A stretch of 64,000 nt of DNA from Caballeronia sp. TF1N1 (GCF_022878925.1 NZ_CP084628.1:1116001-1180000); one strand, 5' to 3'. Positions 42,585-52,648 are shown, counted from the stretch's first letter. Numbers and translations are program-made. The notes: generated by a model not told the origin, from the letters alone.

Positions 42585-43769
42585 TCAGGCGGCCTTGTAC
42601 ACGGTCGTGACGCACGCGCCGCCGAGCCCGAGGTTATGCGCCAGCGCGACCTTCGCGCCTTCCACCTGACGTTCGTCGGCCGTGCCGCGCATCTGATGGG
42701 TCAGCTCGTAGCACTGGGCAAGGCCGGTCGCGCCGAGCGGATGACCCTTGGACAAGAGCCCGCCCGAGGGATTGACCACCCACTTGCCGCCGTATGTGTT
42801 GTCGCCGTCGTTGACGAGTTTTTCCGCATCGCCTTCGGCACACAGACCAAGGCCCTCGTAGGTCAACAACTCGTTCTGCGCGAAGCAGTCGTGCAATTCG
42901 ATCACGTCGATGTCTTCGGGACCGACGCCTGCCTGCTCGTACGCGAGCTTCGCGCCGGAGCGCGTCATGTCGAAGCCGACCACGCGGATCATGTCGCGGC
43001 TGTCATAAGTGCTCGGCTCGTCGGTGGTGAGAGACTGGCCGGCGATCAGCACGTCGGTGCGCAAGCCGTGCCGCCGCGCGAACGCCTCCGACACAACGAT
43101 CGCCGCAGCTGCCCCGCAAGTCGGCGGACAGGCCATCAGGCGCGTCAGCACGCCTTCCCAGATCATCGGCGAGGCCAGCACGTCTTCCGGCGTCACGACA
43201 TTGCGGAACACGGCGAGCGGATTGCGCGCCGCATGCTGGCTCGCCTTCGCGCGAATCTTGGCAAAGGTTTCGAGGCGGGTGCCGTACTTCTCCATGTGCG
43301 CCCGGCCCGCGCCGCTGAATTGGCGGATGGCAGACGGCAGATCGGTTCGGTCGACCAGTTCGTTGACCAGATCCAGCGCGCGTTCGAGCGCCGGTGCGCG
43401 GTCGCTCCACTTCGATGACAGCGCGCCCGGCTGCATGAATTCGAAGCCGACCGCAAGCGCGCAGTCCACCGCGCCGCTCTGGACGGCCTGACGGGCGAGG
43501 AACAACGCCGACGAACCGGTTGCACAGTTGTTGTTGACGTTGATGACCGGAATGCCGGTCATGCCCACGCGGTAGAGCGCTTTCTGACCGCAGGTCGAAT
43601 CGCCGTAGACGTAACCGGCGTAGGCCTGCTGGACGTCGGCGTAGTCGAGCCCGGCATCGGCCAGTGCCTGGCGAACCGCGCCGGCGCCCATCACGTCGTA
43701 GGTGTCGCTGGTGCCGGGTTTCTTGAACGGGATCATGCCGACGCCGGCGACGAAGACGTTACGAGTCAT
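42585..43769 (-). CDS. SCP-x/lipid-transfer-type thiolase, right copy
   Basis: 394 residues. Cys82 in NVNNNCATGSSAL, IELHDCFAQNE and GHPLGATG are the active-site motifs, at the same positions as in the left-arm copy, with long stretches nearly identical (for example GYVYGDSTCGQKALYRVGMTG). It would release the shortened acyl-CoA plus acetyl- or propionyl-CoA. Differences concentrate between residues 105 and 150, which may reflect chain preference. GGAG precedes its start; 30 bases from the dehydrogenase gene. Confidence 0.88.
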   Translation of the reverse strand: MTRNVFVAGVGMIPFKKPGTSDTYDVMGAGAVRQALADAGLDYADVQQAYAGYVYGDSTCGQKALYRVGMTGIPVINVNNNCATGSSALFLARQAVQSGAVDCALAVGFEFMQPGALSSKWSDRAPALERALDLVNELVDRTDLPSAIRQFSGAGRAHMEKYGTRLETFAKIRAKASQHAARNPLAVFRNVVTPEDVLASPMIWEGVLTRLMACPPTCGAAAAIVVSEAFARRHGLRTDVLIAGQSLTTDEPSTYDSRDMIRVVGFDMTRSGAKLAYEQAGVGPEDIDVIELHDCFAQNELLTYEGLGLCAEGDAEKLVNDGDNTYGGKWVVNPSGGLLSKGHPLGATGLAQCYELTHQMRGTADERQVEGAKVALAHNLGLGGACVTTVYKAA

Positions 43770-43799
43770 ATCACTGCTCCGTGGGAAAGAAGGTTCGAC

Positions 43800-44939
43800 T
43801 TACAGCTTGCGGGAGATGAGGTCGCGCATGACCTCGCTCGTGCCGCCATAAATGCGGTTCACGCGCGCATCGGCGAAAGCGCGTGCGACGGGGTACTCGA
43901 GCATGTAGCCGTAGCCGCCGTGAAGCTGCACCATCTCGTCGAGCGCCTTGCCAAGTGTCTCGGTGGCGTAGAGCTTGGCGATGGCGGCTTCTTCGAGCGT
44001 CAGGCGACGGCGCACGTGCTCGGCCAGATAGTGATCGACCATCAGGCGCACGGCCGTGGCCTGGGCCTTGATGTCGGCAAGCTTGAACTTCGTGTTCTGG
44101 AAGTCCCATACGGTCTGATTGAAGGCGCGGCGGTCCTTCACATAGTTCAGCGTATGTTCGAGACAGGCTTCGAGCTTCGCCGCCGCGCCGATGGCGATGG
44201 ACAAACGCTCCTGCGGCAGTTCACCCATCAGGTAGGCAAAGCCCTGACCTTCCTCGCCGAGACGGTTGGCGACCGGAACGCGCACGTCGTCGAAGAACAA
44301 CTCGGCGGTGTCCTGCCCGTGCATGCCGACCTTGTCGAGCTTGCGGCCACGGCGAAATCCCGGACGAGTTGCCTCGACCACGATCAGGCTCACGCCCTTC
44401 GAACCCGCGCTCGGGTCTGTTTTGCAGATCACGATGATCAGGTCGGCATTCAGACCATTGCTGATGAAGGTCTTGCTGCCGTTGATGACGTACTCGTCGC
44501 CATCGCGCACGGCGCTCGTCCGCACGGACTTGAGGTCGCTGCCAGTACCCGGTTCGGTCATTGCGATGGCGAGAATTGCCTCGCCCGAGCAGACTTTGGG
44601 GAGCCACTTCTGCTTTTGCTCTTCGCTGCCGATGCGCGCGATATAAGGCGCGATGACGTCCGAGTGAACGCCGAAGCCCAGCCCGCTCAGGCCTGCGCGA
44701 TTCACTTCCTCGTTGAGCACCGCCGCATGCCCGAAATCGCCGCCGCCTCCGCCGTATTCGGCTGGCAGCGTCAGGCACAGCAGTCCTTCACGGCCCGCCT
44801 TCAGCCAGGTTTCGCGATCGACGCGGCCGGTCTTGTCCCATTCGGCCTGTTTCGGAACGCATTCCCGTTCCAGAAAGCGGCGCACGCTGGTGCGCAGCAT
44901 TTCGTGATCGTCGCGGAAGACGGTTCGAGTAATGTGCAT
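43800..44939 (-). CDS. Acyl-CoA dehydrogenase, right copy
   Basis: 379 residues from the ATG at 44939 (AGGAAC upstream), the same length as the left-arm copy. It shares AIAMTEPGTGSDLKS, DGDEYVINGSKTFISNGLN and ELPQERL with the probable base Glu244, and the final GGTSEVMRDLISRKL. A longer open frame continues upstream but overlaps the ligase gene and is not coding. Second gene of the right arm, 44 bases after the ligase. Both paralogues being kept suggests different chain lengths or successive oxidation rounds. Confidence 0.9.
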   Translation of the reverse strand: MHITRTVFRDDHEMLRTSVRRFLERECVPKQAEWDKTGRVDRETWLKAGREGLLCLTLPAEYGGGGGDFGHAAVLNEEVNRAGLSGLGFGVHSDVIAPYIARIGSEEQKQKWLPKVCSGEAILAIAMTEPGTGSDLKSVRTSAVRDGDEYVINGSKTFISNGLNADLIIVICKTDPSAGSKGVSLIVVEATRPGFRRGRKLDKVGMHGQDTAELFFDDVRVPVANRLGEEGQGFAYLMGELPQERLSIAIGAAAKLEACLEHTLNYVKDRRAFNQTVWDFQNTKFKLADIKAQATAVRLMVDHYLAEHVRRRLTLEEAAIAKLYATETLGKALDEMVQLHGGYGYMLEYPVARAFADARVNRIYGGTSEVMRDLISRKL

Positions 44940-44983
44940 GACTAAGTTCCTGAGAAAAGATCCGCCTGATCCGGGTGTGAGGC

Positions 44984-46873
44984 TTACCGTGCGCAGGCGA
45001 TATGCGCGGCCGGCTCGGCGTGAAAGAGAGGCTCGATCAGATGAGCGCGCCGCGCGCGGGTGACGGCCTGATTGACGTAGCCTTTTTCGGCGATTTCGTT
45101 GGCGTCGATGGAAGGCGGTTCCGCCATCAGCATCACGCGTTCGATGGTGCGGCTGGCGCCACCGCCTCGCTGAGTGACGAGGCGTTCGCGCAGCGCGGCC
45201 ACCACGAGCGGATGCCGGGCGAGCGCTTCCGCGTCCAGTTCGGCAAGCTCGGGGGCGAGCCGTTTGCAGGCGGCCACGTTCGGCCATGCAAGCGCGGTGA
45301 GATAGTCGTGATCGTGACCGCAGATCACCGCGTCCGAAATGAGCGGGGCGCACAGTTCGAGCAGACCGAGACGGACGGCGCCCGTGCGTACCCAGGTGCC
45401 GTTGGTGAGCTTGAAGTCTTCGACCACGCGGCCGGCGAAGAGCAGGCCTTCGCCCGCGTCTTCCGGATTGGCCAGACGGACGGCGTCGCCGAGGCGGAAG
45501 AAGCCTTCTGAATCGAACGCGGCCGCGCTCAGTTCCGGATTGTCGAGATAGCCGCCGAAGACATTCGCGCCGCGCATGCGGATCTCGTAGCGTCCGTCGC
45601 CGCCGTCGAGCGGCACCAGCTTCACTTCGGAGCCGGGCACCGGGCCGCCGATGTTGCCGAGGTCCTTCGACGGCCAGCCACAATACGTGCCCATGCCACT
45701 CGTTTCCGTGCAGGCGAGACCGGTCGAAAAGACGATGCGCCGGCCGATGGTATCGACGGCGACGCGCTGGATGCGATTCCACACGTCGGCGGGAAGGCTG
45801 GCCCCGCCATAGCCGAAATACTGGACGTCGGCGAACAGGCTCCGCGCGAGCACGGGGTCACGTTCGAGTTCGCCCGCCAGTACGGCCCACGCCGAGGGAA
45901 CGCTCGTGAACACGGTGGGCGAGACGTCGCGCAGATTGCGAACCGTGCGCTCGATCAGCCCCGGAAGCGGCCGGCCGTCGTCGATATAGTGGGTCGCGCC
46001 GAACTGGATCGAACGGCCGAGATTGAGCACGCCGCCCAGACCGTGATGCCAGGGCAGCCAGTCGAGAAAGACCGGTGGCGATTCCAGCAGCCAGCCGAGG
46101 TTGTCGGCGTAGTAGGACGCGACTGCCCTGAAGTTGCCGTAGGTGAGCGGCACGCCCTTCGGAACACCGGTCGAGCCCGAGGTGAACAGCACGCGAACGG
46201 TGTGGGCGCCGTCGATCGATGCATGCGCTGCCGCGACGGCGGCGCTGCGCGCGTGCGTCAATCCGCTGGCGAGCAAGTCGGCCCAGGTGCGGTGGCCGGG
46301 CGCGGCGTTGCGCACGGTGATGATCGATGTGCCCGCGACGCCCGAAGCGGCGAGAGCGGCAAGCGCGCGCGCGAACTGCGCCGCATCCTGCACGAACACC
46401 GTGGCGGGCGGAACCATTCGCAGCACGCCTTTGAGACGCGCGAAGTCCCGGCTGACGAGCGAATAAGCAGGCGACACCGGCGCACTTGGAATGCCGACGT
46501 ATTCGGCCGCGAGCAGCAATACCGCCTGCTCGATCGAATTGCCTGATAGCAGGATCACGGGACGCTGCTGACCCAGTCCCATTTCGAGCAGCGCGGCGGC
46601 AACCGTCTGGACTTGTACCCACAGTTCGCGCCAGCTAATGGTGCGCCATGCGCCCGTTGCATCGCGCTCGGCGAATGCCGTGTCGTCGCCGCGACGCTCG
46701 GCCCACGCGGGAATGAACGCGGCAAAGCTGCGCTCGGCAATGACCGGCGGCGCGCTCGCCGAACTGAGGATAAGCGTGCCGTCGGGACGGTGCTCGATGT
46801 GCGGCCGGCGCTCCGGGAAACGCACGGGACGATAAGGCGCTACTACAGATACGTCATCCATCAGCGTACTCAT
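44984..46873 (-). CDS. Feruloyl-CoA-synthetase-like AMP-dependent ligase (right arm)
   Basis: 629 residues, the length of the bacterial feruloyl-CoA synthetase branch of ANL enzymes. Motifs: P-loop FTSGSTGVPKGVPLTYGN, WLPWHHGLGG, YGGASLP, GLACTETS, and FKLTNGTWVRTGAVR in place of the usual KD[ML]I hinge, as in this branch; the catalytic lysine is in EIAEKGYVNQ near the C-terminus. It activates a carboxylic acid to its CoA ester; despite the name, aromatic specificity is not established by these motifs. AGGAG lies before the start. First gene of the right arm, behind a perfect operator at 47003. Confidence 0.88.
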   Translation of the reverse strand: MSTLMDDVSVVAPYRPVRFPERRPHIEHRPDGTLILSSASAPPVIAERSFAAFIPAWAERRGDDTAFAERDATGAWRTISWRELWVQVQTVAAALLEMGLGQQRPVILLSGNSIEQAVLLLAAEYVGIPSAPVSPAYSLVSRDFARLKGVLRMVPPATVFVQDAAQFARALAALAASGVAGTSIITVRNAAPGHRTWADLLASGLTHARSAAVAAAHASIDGAHTVRVLFTSGSTGVPKGVPLTYGNFRAVASYYADNLGWLLESPPVFLDWLPWHHGLGGVLNLGRSIQFGATHYIDDGRPLPGLIERTVRNLRDVSPTVFTSVPSAWAVLAGELERDPVLARSLFADVQYFGYGGASLPADVWNRIQRVAVDTIGRRIVFSTGLACTETSGMGTYCGWPSKDLGNIGGPVPGSEVKLVPLDGGDGRYEIRMRGANVFGGYLDNPELSAAAFDSEGFFRLGDAVRLANPEDAGEGLLFAGRVVEDFKLTNGTWVRTGAVRLGLLELCAPLISDAVICGHDHDYLTALAWPNVAACKRLAPELAELDAEALARHPLVVAALRERLVTQRGGGASRTIERVMLMAEPPSIDANEIAEKGYVNQAVTRARRAHLIEPLFHAEPAAHIACAR

Positions 46874-47002
46874 TTACGCCTGTCTCCTTGGCTTCAGTGC
46901 GCACCGCGGCGCGCACCGGCGTTATTTCGTGGAGTTTTGTGTGCGCAATGATTACGCACTACCCCTTGAATCGAAGGATAGTGCGTTGCGGCTGCGACGG
47001 AA

Positions 47003-47019
47003 CCACCCAAGGCGGGTGG
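47003..47019. promoter_or_regulatory. Operator copy 3 (CCACCC-AAGGC-GGGTGG)
   Basis: Perfect inverted repeat between the second regulator's stop (47050) and the right-arm ligase start (46873), centred about 138 bases before the ligase. Mirrors copy 2, which lies between the first regulator and the left arm. Confidence 0.75.
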
Positions 47020-47049
47020 CGTGGCTGCGCAAGAACGAGTCAGGGCTCG

Positions 47050-49890
47050 TCAGCCTGCTCCACTGGCGGCGCTGCCTAGCGTCGCATTGCTCAGTTCGAG
47101 ATCGCGCACGCGGGCGACTGCTTCGTCGCGGCTTGCCACGCCGAGCTTCCCGTAGATGTTTTTCAGATGCCACTTGACGGTTTCGGGCGAAATGCCGAGC
47201 GTGCGCGCGATTTTTTTATTCGGCAGCGCGTGCGCCAGCAATCCGACCACGCGCGTTTCGCGTTCGCTCAACGTGTCGATGCTCCCGCCCGCGTTGTTGA
47301 GCCGCGCGGCTGGCTTGGCACCGCTGCGCGGCGTGCCTTGTTGCGCGGCATGCAATCGGTCCACGTAAAAGGAAAGCACGGGATCGTGCGGTTCACTCTG
47401 CTCGACATGAGTGATGAGATCGAGGGCGCCGGGGTCCGTATCGAGCAAACTGCGTATGAGACCGAGCCGGTGTCCGCGCCGCAATGCGGCCAGCACGGCC
47501 ACGCGCGCCGCGTCCGGTCGGCCGCGCCGCTCATCGACCAATGCCGACTGCATCTGCAGACAGGCAACGTGCCGCTGCCAGCCGTGCGCTTCGTAAAACG
47601 GAATGAGCGATTGCAGACGCAGTGCCGCGCTTTCCCAGTCTTCGTGCGCCATGCACCAGTCGATCTGCCCGCGTGCCGCCATCGCCCGAATCTCCGCGAC
47701 GGTCGTGGAAGGGGCGGCGTCGCTGTGCGCGGCCATCGTGTCGAGGCGGGTCAGTCCCGCTTGCGCCGCGTCGAACTGTCCGCATGACAGATGACGCCGC
47801 GTCTGTTCGGCCACGGCATGAGCGACGAGCCGCACGAGGCCGTGTTGCGTCGCGTATCGTTCAAGCCGTTCGAGGTATGCGAACGCGTTCAGCCGATGCC
47901 CGGTCGTCCAGTGCGCCGCCGAAAGCACGGTGAACACGCGCAGCACGGAGTCGGGGATGGAGACACGCTCCAGCACGTCGATACGCTCTTCAAGCAGCTT
48001 GCGCGCGGCGCCGGGTTCGCCGAACTCGTAGAGCGCTTCGGCCAGCAACGCGGCGGCGAAACATGCGGCTTCGGCGGCCGCACTGCCGAGTCTGTCGGCC
48101 TTGCATAGTACGTCGCGGGCAATGCGCTCGACCTGTACGAACCTGCCTTCCAGCGCATGGCTGAATCCGATCATGCAGCGGCCGTTCAGCGCGCCCGCTG
48201 GCGTGCCGGAAAGCGGTGCGCCTTCGAAGAGCAGTTGCGCCGACTGCGTCTGCACGCGCCGCGCCTCTTCGTACGCGCCGTGGCGCATGTGGATCCACGA
48301 GAGCAGGTTGGTGCGCGCGCCCGTCGCGAGACTGTCCGCGTCGGCGGGAATGTCCAGCAGTTGCGGCAACATCGAGGCGGCGGCGTCGGGGTCGTCGCGT
48401 TGCACGGCGAGCGCCGTGCGCAAAAGAGCCAGGCGGTAGCGCGATTGAGTGTCGGCGAAAGGAATGTCGTCGTGCAGTCGCGCGATGGCCGCCGCGCAGG
48501 CGCCGAATTCGCGCGCATACAGATGCAGATGCGCCATCAGAAGCCGCAGACCGATGCGAGCCTGAACCTCGACGCATGGGAGCAGCCGCATGAGCCCGAC
48601 GAGCTTGCGCAGTTTCCCGGCGACCTGCATGGTGCGGGCAACGCACTGGACGAGATCGGCCGCGGCGGCCGCTTCGCCCGCGAGCAATGCGTGGCGCACC
48701 GCCTCGTCGGGATGATCGTGATCGCGAAACCAGGTCCATGCCGCCCGATGCACGGCACGTCGATGCACTTCGCTGCGCGCCTGAAAGCGTTCGAGCAGGG
48801 TCTCGCGAAAGAGCGGGTTGAGCCGATACCACGTTTCGCTGCCCGCGCTTTCGATGCGCGCAATGAAGAGGTTGTCGCTTTCAAGTCTCGCCAGCCGCAC
48901 GCGCACTTCGCCCGCTGTCTGTTCGTCTCCAAGCAACGCAATACACAGCGGCGCGCAAAACAGCGTGCAGGCCGAAATTCGAATCAACAACTCGACCTCG
49001 GGGAGCGCAAGGCGCGACAACACTTCCCGCTCGAAGTATTCGGCCAGGCCGCGCGCGTCCTGAAGCCTACCGTGCGTCGAGAGATCGGCTCCGGCGATAT
49101 CCGCCGCGCCTGGTTTTCTCTTTTTCAAGCGCATCGCGCACAGTTGCAGGCCGGCGACCCAGCCATCCGTCTGCTCATGCGTGTAGCGGGCATCTCGCGG
49201 ATTGATTTCACCGAGCTGCTCTCGCAGGAATTGTTCGGATTCCGCAGCGGTGAAGCGAAGATCGCGCATGTCCAGTTCGAGCACGAGTCCCTCGTCGCGC
49301 GTCCGGCCAAGCGAGAGTGGCACGCTGCCACGCGAAACGAGCACGAGGTGAAGGTTGGGCGGCGCGTAATCGAGGAGCCACTGCAACGCTTCGTGACTGC
49401 GTGCGTTGGCGAGATGATGCAGGTCGTCGAGCACCAGCACGACGTCTCCGGGATGACCGGCGATGCCGCGCACGAGCGCGATGACGGTGCGTTCGACGGC
49501 TTCGTCATCCAGTCCACGACCGCCCAGCAGCCCGGCTTCGCGGGAGATGGCGGGATCGACGTGCGCGAGGCTGGCGACGAGGCAATCGAAAAAGTGGGCG
49601 AGGTCGTTGTCTTCCGGTGCGAGGGTGAGCCACGCGATGTCGAAACTGAGCGACAGCAAGGCCTCGCGCCACGCAATCACGACACTCGTTTTGCCGCAAC
49701 CGGCAGGACCTTGAAGAATCACGCAACGACTGCGGCGCGCGTCGAGCAACCGGGCGAGCAAGCGCTCGCGCGCAACGATGCGTGCGGCGCCGCGCGGTGC
49801 GACCAGACGGGATTCGGTGTTGGGTTCGATCCTGCCGTTTTGCAGGCGGCGCGAGAGCGGACGGTCCTCGAAAGGAGAATTCTGCGGCAT
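47050..49890 (-). CDS. MalT/AlkS-like LuxR-family transcriptional activator, right copy
   Basis: 946 residues. Walker A GPAGCGKT (61-68), Walker B VVLVLDD, central helical repeats, and a C-terminal LuxR domain [43 protein letters not shown]. The recognition helix ([10 protein letters not shown]) is the same as in the left copy, so both probably bind the same operator, while the sensor regions differ more and may read different inducers. It lies between the right arm and the DUF2889 gene. No operator copy is visible before its own start, unlike the left regulator. Confidence 0.92.
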   Translation of the reverse strand: MPQNSPFEDRPLSRRLQNGRIEPNTESRLVAPRGAARIVARERLLARLLDARRSRCVILQGPAGCGKTSVVIAWREALLSLSFDIAWLTLAPEDNDLAHFFDCLVASLAHVDPAISREAGLLGGRGLDDEAVERTVIALVRGIAGHPGDVVLVLDDLHHLANARSHEALQWLLDYAPPNLHLVLVSRGSVPLSLGRTRDEGLVLELDMRDLRFTAAESEQFLREQLGEINPRDARYTHEQTDGWVAGLQLCAMRLKKRKPGAADIAGADLSTHGRLQDARGLAEYFEREVLSRLALPEVELLIRISACTLFCAPLCIALLGDEQTAGEVRVRLARLESDNLFIARIESAGSETWYRLNPLFRETLLERFQARSEVHRRAVHRAAWTWFRDHDHPDEAVRHALLAGEAAAAADLVQCVARTMQVAGKLRKLVGLMRLLPCVEVQARIGLRLLMAHLHLYAREFGACAAAIARLHDDIPFADTQSRYRLALLRTALAVQRDDPDAAASMLPQLLDIPADADSLATGARTNLLSWIHMRHGAYEEARRVQTQSAQLLFEGAPLSGTPAGALNGRCMIGFSHALEGRFVQVERIARDVLCKADRLGSAAAEAACFAAALLAEALYEFGEPGAARKLLEERIDVLERVSIPDSVLRVFTVLSAAHWTTGHRLNAFAYLERLERYATQHGLVRLVAHAVAEQTRRHLSCGQFDAAQAGLTRLDTMAAHSDAAPSTTVAEIRAMAARGQIDWCMAHEDWESAALRLQSLIPFYEAHGWQRHVACLQMQSALVDERRGRPDAARVAVLAALRRGHRLGLIRSLLDTDPGALDLITHVEQSEPHDPVLSFYVDRLHAAQQGTPRSGAKPAARLNNAGGSIDTLSERETRVVGLLAHALPNKKIARTLGISPETVKWHLKNIYGKLGVASRDEAVARVRDLELSNATLGSAASGAG

Positions 49891-50025
49891 GCTGACCTGC
49901 GCCTTGCGCGTTCCGGTTAGGCGCCTGAGCGGCGCCCGCCAGAAGACAAAATGATGACCGGCTTATTGTAGCGCAGCGCTAGTCGCGGATTTTCACGCCG
50001 GGGCGGGGCGGTCGAGATGGTGCTA

Positions 50026-50622
50026 CTACGATGTTTTACCGGCGCGTGAAGGAGCAGTCCGAGAAGCTTCGCGCTCGCGCTTGCGCCGGGAGACGAAACG
50101 CACGACCTCGCCGTCCGCGCGCCACGCATGGCAGGTATCGAGCATTGGCATGTCGGCTTGGTCGGACTGCTCTTGACGGACCTTTCCGCTGGCGCGCAAG
50201 CCTATGAGCGTCTGGATCGCGGTCGTCGCAATTGGCCCGAGCAGTTCGCTCAGATGCGTGCAACCGCTTGTCCCGGCAAGGCGGCGTCTTACTTCCTTCA
50301 TGAATCCCGCGCCGATTGCCACGCCCGCGAGGCACGCGTAGGCCGCGTTGATCTCCGCGCAATAGCGGCTTGGCGCGGCCTCGGTGCGAGCCTCTATGCG
50401 ATGGATCACGAGCCTGCTGTCGACGGTCACGACGATACGCATGTCGTGAATTGGCGAGCCGGCCGGCACGACCTTGAAGATCAGATTGGCGTCGTCGGCC
50501 TTGGTGTCGATCATGTGGCCTTCAATATCGAACAGGCCGTCGCTTCTTTCATAACCCGCACACTCGATGCGTCGGGTATGCACAGGCCGCCGCGTGACGG
50601 GCATGGATCGGATCGCGGACAT
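50026..50622 (-). CDS. DUF2889 protein
   Basis: 198 residues from the ATG at 50622, with GAGGTGG just before it. Family motifs include PVHTRRIECAGYERSDGLFDIEGHMIDTKA, HDMRIVVTVDSRLVIHRIEA and CAEINAAYACLAGVAIGAGF followed by GCTHLSELLGPIATTAIQTL. DUF2889 has no known activity but often lies in CoA-dependent catabolic loci. The conserved Asp, His and Cys residues could bind a metal; that is a guess. It is divergent from the porin gene with operator copy 5 between, so it likely belongs to the same regulon. Confidence 0.84.
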   Translation of the reverse strand: MSAIRSMPVTRRPVHTRRIECAGYERSDGLFDIEGHMIDTKADDANLIFKVVPAGSPIHDMRIVVTVDSRLVIHRIEARTEAAPSRYCAEINAAYACLAGVAIGAGFMKEVRRRLAGTSGCTHLSELLGPIATTAIQTLIGLRASGKVRQEQSDQADMPMLDTCHAWRADGEVVRFVSRRKREREASRTAPSRAGKTS

Positions 50623-51003
50623 TGCCACCTCGCTCAAGGATAAGTGCAGCAGATCAACGCATGGGTCATGCAGAAACCAATGCCCGGGAGCATCGGCACG
50701 CTGATGACCGGTTCTGTCGAGCGTAACGGCGCGGCGCGCTTTTGCCGCCCCCTCTTTCGGGTAGGCGTCGAGTGCCGCTTGCCCTTGCCTCGCTCGGGGT
50801 ATTCCCGTCCCCCCTCGGTTCGGGTAGTGGTTCCGTCCGGCGGTCCCCGCAATATTGACTCGCGACAACAGAGACGTCGATCTTGGGCCCGCGCGCCGAC
50901 GTGGCGATCGCGGCATCGGCTCGATGCGTGTTGGCTGGCCACGGTCGACACACCTTGGCATTGCTCATGTTCACCGGATTCAAAACAACAAAGGGAGACA
51001 TGC
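50623..51003. other. Divergent promoter region between DUF2889 and porin
   Basis: 381 bases without a supported gene. It holds the degenerate operator at 50811-50827 and a neighbouring GGGGTATTCCCG-type element near 50796. Long open frames here on either strand have no recognisable product. Confidence 0.55.
50811..50827. promoter_or_regulatory. Operator copy 5, degenerate (CCCCTC-GGTTC-GGGTAG)
   Basis: Keeps 9 of the 12 core bases of CCACCC-N5-GGGTGG with the same five-base spacer. Centred about 185 bases before the porin start and about 195 bases before the DUF2889 start. Confidence 0.42.
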
Positions 51004-52167
51004 ATGCGTTTCAGGATCAGACCTGTATTCGGGGCTGTTTTGATGCTCGCCGCCGGGGCGGCTTCCGCGCAGTCGAGCGTGACCCTGTACGGCGTCGCGG
51101 ACGTATTCGTACAGTATCTGGATAACGGTGGACGGCATTCATATGCCGAGCGAAGCGGCGGGTCGACAGGTTCGCTGGTCGGCCTGAAGGGTTCGGAAAA
51201 CCTCGGCAACGGGCTGAAGGCGGTGTTCGATGTCGAGAGCGGGTACAACACGAATAACGGCACTTACTTCGCCGACAGCACCGCCATGTTCTACCGGCAG
51301 TCCTGGGTGGGATTGAAGCACGACACCTACGGCCAGTTGAGCTTCGGGCGTCAATATCAGCCCAGCTTCTGGGCGGTGTATTTCACGGACCCGTTCCGCG
51401 GCAACGAAGCGTTGTCGCCGCTGGCCGCAGCCGATCTCGCCGGCGCCACCGATCGCGCCACTCTCGCGACCCAGTACGTGTCCGGGCGAACCAGCAGTTC
51501 GATCGTTTATCTCTCGCCCGACCTGAGCGGCGTTCACCTCTATGCGATGTACGCGCTGGCGTCTGCCACGACCCAGCCAGTGGCCGTCACTTCAGGCAAC
51601 ATGCTCGACCTGGCCGCGAGCTATTCCGGTTACGGCTTTTACGCGGGCGTCGGCTATCAGTATCAGCACGGCTCGAACGAGACCGCGCCGCTGGTGCCTG
51701 CCGCGCCTTCCCTCTTGACATCGTTCCCATTGATGGCGACCGAGCATTTCACCGGGGCGCTGGCGTATCGGCTGGGCATCGTGAACTTCCAGTTCAACTA
51801 TTCCTACAACCGCCCCAAGGATGTGCCCGATGGCGCGCTGGTAATAGTGACGCCCGCGGTGAGTCTGCCGCTCGAGACTCTGGTGCATTCGTACAGCATC
51901 ATGGAGCTGGGCGCGACGATTCAGGCCACGCCTTTCGATACCGTTGAACTTGCGGGCTTTCAACGCGTCGTGCGCGGCGTTCACGACAATAGCCTCGGTG
52001 TCGAGGTCGGCGTCGACCACAACATTTCGAAGCGCACCAGTTTTTATATGCGCGCCGGGTACGTGAAGGACAACGGCAGCGCAAACATGAGCTGGCCCGG
52101 CGTGGCGGGAGTCGTCAGCGGCTCGAAACAGGTTCTGGGACTCGTTGGCATGACACATCGTTTCTGA
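51004..52167 (+). CDS. Gram-negative general porin (Burkholderia type)
   Basis: 387 residues from the ATG at 51004, with GGGAG upstream. A signal peptide (FGAVLMLAAGAASA) precedes QSSVTLYGVADVFVQYL, the classic Burkholderiales porin start. SLVGLKGSENLGNGLKAVFDVESGYN, SWVGLKHDTYGQLSFGRQY and the terminal VGMTHRF with C-terminal Phe complete a 16-stranded trimeric barrel. It lets small solutes cross the outer membrane. Position behind an operator copy and beside the permease operon suggests it serves uptake of the locus substrate. A BON-domain gene follows after 45 bases. Confidence 0.92.
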   Translation: MRFRIRPVFGAVLMLAAGAASAQSSVTLYGVADVFVQYLDNGGRHSYAERSGGSTGSLVGLKGSENLGNGLKAVFDVESGYNTNNGTYFADSTAMFYRQSWVGLKHDTYGQLSFGRQYQPSFWAVYFTDPFRGNEALSPLAAADLAGATDRATLATQYVSGRTSSSIVYLSPDLSGVHLYAMYALASATTQPVAVTSGNMLDLAASYSGYGFYAGVGYQYQHGSNETAPLVPAAPSLLTSFPLMATEHFTGALAYRLGIVNFQFNYSYNRPKDVPDGALVIVTPAVSLPLETLVHSYSIMELGATIQATPFDTVELAGFQRVVRGVHDNSLGVEVGVDHNISKRTSFYMRAGYVKDNGSANMSWPGVAGVVSGSKQVLGLVGMTHRF

Positions 52168-52212
52168 CGATGGGGTTCGTTCACGACAACCAAAGAGAGA
52201 AAGGAAATCCTG

Positions 52213-52578
52213 ATGCAATCGATTAAAGCGATGCGGCTCGTCGGCGCTGCTTTCATGCTGGCGGCTTCCATAGGCGGGTCTTCCGGTGCGCATGCTCAGG
52301 GTAGTTATGCCGCGTCCTCCGTGCCGGCATCGGATGCGAAGGCAAGCAAAGCAGCCAGCAAGGCGGCCGACCGGGCGTTGCAAAAGAGCGTGCTCCGCGC
52401 ACTCAGCAAGACTCGGGGGCTGCGGGTGGCCAGCATCACGGTTCGCGCGTCTGAAGGGGCGGTGATACTGGAAGGCACCGTACCGGAAGAGGCGCAGATC
52501 GGACTGGCCACTCAAGTGGCCGAAGGCGTGGAGGGCGTGAAGTCAGTGAAGAACGCGCTGACCTTGTCCACGATTTGA
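52213..52578 (+). CDS. Periplasmic BON-domain protein
   Basis: 121 residues with a signal peptide (AMRLVGAAFMLAASIGGSSGAHA), a Ser/Ala/Lys-rich linker and one BON domain (KSVLRALSKTRGLRVASITVRASEGAVILEGTVPEEAQIGLATQVAEGVEGVKSVKN-like region, about residues 57-118). BON domains bind phospholipid or peptidoglycan-associated partners at the envelope; here it may stabilise the porin or envelope during substrate exposure, which is inference. It is co-transcribed with the porin and followed by an intrinsic terminator. Confidence 0.83.
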   Translation: MQSIKAMRLVGAAFMLAASIGGSSGAHAQGSYAASSVPASDAKASKAASKAADRALQKSVLRALSKTRGLRVASITVRASEGAVILEGTVPEEAQIGLATQVAEGVEGVKSVKNALTLSTI

Positions 52579-52598
52579 GGGCGCTTCGCGACGCCATG

Positions 52599-52629
52599 AG
52601 AAAGGCCTCGTGCTGCAGGCCTTTCTTTT
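52599..52629 (+). terminator. Intrinsic terminator of the porin-BON unit
   Basis: AGAAAGGCCT (52599-52608) pairs perfectly with AGGCCTTTCT (52617-52626) around an eight-base loop, running into TTTT. It also separates this unit from the convergent aldehyde dehydrogenase operon. Confidence 0.88.
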
Positions 52630-52648
52630 CACCGATTCACGTGTTCCG

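Noticed and set aside
44984..46873. Calling the right-arm ligase a true feruloyl-CoA synthetase for aromatic acids
   Set aside because: Length and motifs match that branch, but no enoyl-CoA hydratase/lyase or vanillin dehydrogenase is linked, and the other genes indicate acyl-chain oxidation.
48157..49920. Open frame of 587 codons on the plus strand
   Set aside because: Antisense shadow of the right-hand MalT-like regulator; no domain, no ribosome site, skewed composition.
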